Below, in pieces: positions 6,542-7,487 of a stretch of 7,487 nt of DNA. The stretch covers positions 1 through 7,487 of the forward strand of contig CALFUE010000126.1 in NCBI GenBank assembly GCA_937916345.1, given 5' to 3'. Position 1 is the first letter of the stretch. Every line of letters begins with the position of its first letter. Origin of the DNA: an uncultured bacterium (lineage in GTDB: Bacteria; Bacillota; Clostridia; Lachnospirales; Lachnospiraceae). Below the pieces are notes generated by a model. That model worked only from the letters and a program-made list of their open reading frames with translations, was not told the DNA's origin and made no database searches. The position numbers and the translations under genes are program-made.

Positions 6542-7459
6542 ATGATATTGGAAAAGCTTAAAAAAAAGAATATGTATACGATACTGGGAGGCGCGATGGT
6601 TTTTATCGTCATTTTTGTGGCTGTATTAAACCTGTTCTGGACACCCGCTGACCCCACAAGGATGAATGCGGCAGAGCGGTTCGCCGCGCCATCAGCAGCG
6701 CACCCCTTCGGCACGGACAACTTTGGGAGGGATATCCTTTCACGTGTCATGAACGGAGTGGGACAGACTATCCTGATATCCTCGCTTGTGATGGTGATCT
6801 CGTCCTCCTGCGGCGTGCTGATAGGGGCTGTTGCCGGCTATAACGGAGGATGGTTTGATGATCTGATCATGCGTATCACCGATGCGATAAACGGGTTTCC
6901 CAGCATTCTTCTCGCCCTGGTGGTCATCAGCGTGCTTGGTCCCGGCAGGAAGAATCTTATCATTTCTCTCGGGATTGCCTTTATTCCCAGCTTTGTCAGG
7001 ATCGTACGCGGGGAGTTCATCAGGCTTCGTGATGCAGATTATATACTTCGCGCCAGACTCATGGGAGTGAGCCGCCCGAGGATACTTTTCGTACATATCC
7101 TTCCAAATATTTTTTCTACCTTTTGGGTTGCAGTCATGATAGGATTTAACAATGCGATATTGGCGGAGAGCGGTATGAGCTATCTGGGTATCGGCACAGC
7201 GCCGCCTGATGCCACTCTGGGCAACATGCTTTCTGACGCACAGGGCTATCTGACGAGAGCTCCCTGGTATGCCATATTCAGCGGGCTTTCCATAGTGTTT
7301 ATCGTGCTGGGAGCTTCGCTTTTGTCGGAGGGATTACGCAGGAAGGAGGCCGGCCGTGGGGCGGGCGACCTATCCGGGCGGCAGCGACGGCGGACATCCG
7401 CGGGCGGCAGAGCCCTCTCCCAGACGGCGAGCTCGTCGATTTTACCTGCAAAGGGATAG
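6542..7459 (+). CDS. ABC transporter permease, OppC/DppC type, with a probably chimeric C-terminus
   Basis: The second permease subunit, 305 residues as read. It starts 2 bp after the stop of the first permease gene. One N-terminal helix (~13-33) is followed by the OppC/DppC signature HPFGTDNFGRDILSRV (54-69), helices at ~77-99, 119-133, 136-152, 193-207 and 242-261, an EAA loop in RARLMGVSRPRILFVHILPN (170-189), and the conserved ESGMSYLGIGTAPP with TLGNML (209-230). Normal family members end soon after the last helix, at a segment like SLLSEGLRRK (259-268). Here the frame continues for ~37 residues of Arg/Gly/Ser-rich, low-hydrophobicity sequence with no family resemblance, and the DNA becomes very GC-rich from about 7350. 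I take residues up to ~269 as the real protein and the tail, including the TAG at 7457-7459, as the result of a join to unrelated DNA. The function call is secure; the 3' boundary is not. Confidence 0.88.
   Translation: MILEKLKKKNMYTILGGAMVFIVIFVAVLNLFWTPADPTRMNAAERFAAPSAAHPFGTDNFGRDILSRVMNGVGQTILISSLVMVISSSCGVLIGAVAGYNGGWFDDLIMRITDAINGFPSILLALVVISVLGPGRKNLIISLGIAFIPSFVRIVRGEFIRLRDADYILRARLMGVSRPRILFVHILPNIFSTFWVAVMIGFNNAILAESGMSYLGIGTAPPDATLGNMLSDAQGYLTRAPWYAIFSGLSIVFIVLGASLLSEGLRRKEAGRGAGDLSGRQRRRTSAGGRALSQTASSSILPAKG
7341..7349 (+). promoter_or_regulatory. Orphan Shine-Dalgarno at the end of the second permease gene
   Basis: GGAAGGAGG is a near-perfect ribosome binding site located where the next gene of an opp/dpp operon, an ATPase (OppD/DppD type), would be expected to start. 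No ATPase start or Walker A sequence follows in any frame. The GTG at 7356 is suitably spaced, but its frame encodes a 40-residue peptide of no recognisable type ending at 7478. I read this as the last native landmark before the suspected join. Confidence 0.4.
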
Positions 7460-7485
7460 CGGATATTGCCGGGGATGACCCATGG
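7384..7485 (-). CDS. LamG/concanavalin-like domain fragment on foreign GC-rich DNA, partial at both ends
   Basis: Read on the minus strand from 7485 downwards, the sequence encodes ~34 residues that match the C-terminal end of a LamG-like jellyroll domain (Laminin_G_3/PF13385 type). The core is FAGKIDELAVWERALPPADV (7452-7393), against the familiar pattern F.G.IDE..IW.RALS..EI. Third codon positions in this frame are mostly G or C. The frame stays open past 7384 and into the antisense of the permease gene, stopping only at 7246-7248, which is not how a natural gene end would look. Such domains occur in large secreted proteins of Planctomycetes, Verrucomicrobia, Bacteroidetes and others; the high GC suggests a donor other than the main organism. 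It has no functional link to the transporter. The 5' part lies off the window, and its natural 3' end was lost at the join. Confidence 0.68.
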
Positions 7486-7487
7486 GC

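Noticed and set aside
7360..7459. The Arg/Gly/Ser-rich permease tail as a novel cytoplasmic extension
   Set aside because: It coincides with the GC shift and is antisense to a recognisable LamG motif, so it is better explained as read-through into joined foreign DNA.
7356..7478. Small gene starting at GTG 7356 behind a good Shine-Dalgarno
   Set aside because: Its 40-residue Arg/Pro/Gly-rich translation resembles nothing, and it lies opposite the LamG coding frame in the suspected foreign segment.

Overview
The window looks like a metagenomic contig from an anaerobic Firmicute, most likely Clostridia of the Lachnospiraceae type. The reasons are strong GA-rich Shine-Dalgarno sequences (such as GAGGAGG), moderate GC, a SARP-like response regulator with a GHKL sensor kinase, a eukaryote-like UDPGP-family pyrophosphorylase, and an opp/dpp-type transporter behind an AT-rich promoter. 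The genus cannot be told from this sequence. Both ends are artefactual or suspect: bases 1-31 are Illumina adapter, and the last ~100-140 bases look like unrelated GC-rich DNA joined on.

Layout, all native genes on the + strand. (1) 32-308 is the 3' end of a response regulator with a SARP/BTAD-like output domain. It is followed at once by a membrane-bound LytS/YesM-like sensor histidine kinase (316-1578), so the two are a likely two-component pair. (2) 1616-2839 is a UDP-sugar pyrophosphorylase of the UAP1/AGX type. (3) 2929-3903 is a membrane PAP2-family phosphatase with all three catalytic motifs. Genes 1-3 are closely spaced (7, 37 and 89 bp) with no visible terminator, so they may be read together. 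(4) 3904-4023 is an AT-rich intergenic region with a good sigma-A-type promoter, a short palindrome just downstream of the predicted start of transcription, and a strong ribosome binding site. (5) 4024-7459 is a peptide/nickel-type ABC importer: lipoprotein binding protein, first permease (4-bp ATGA overlap) and second permease (2-bp gap). The ATPase genes that would be expected next are absent because the sequence changes character near 7350.

How the genes work together: the kinase and regulator sense an unknown signal. The pyrophosphorylase makes a nucleotide sugar and the PAP2 enzyme dephosphorylates a lipid or isoprenoid phosphate, so both fit cell-envelope or glycan metabolism, but a direct link is inference. 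The transporter takes up oligopeptides or a similar small solute and needs ATPases not present here.

I see no undescribed system. The most consequential observations concern sequence integrity: adapter at the left end, and a probable chimeric join at the right end, where the minus strand encodes a LamG/concanavalin-like domain fragment. There is no gene-free stretch longer than 300 bases, and I found no RNA genes, CRISPR array, insertion sequence or clear intrinsic terminator.
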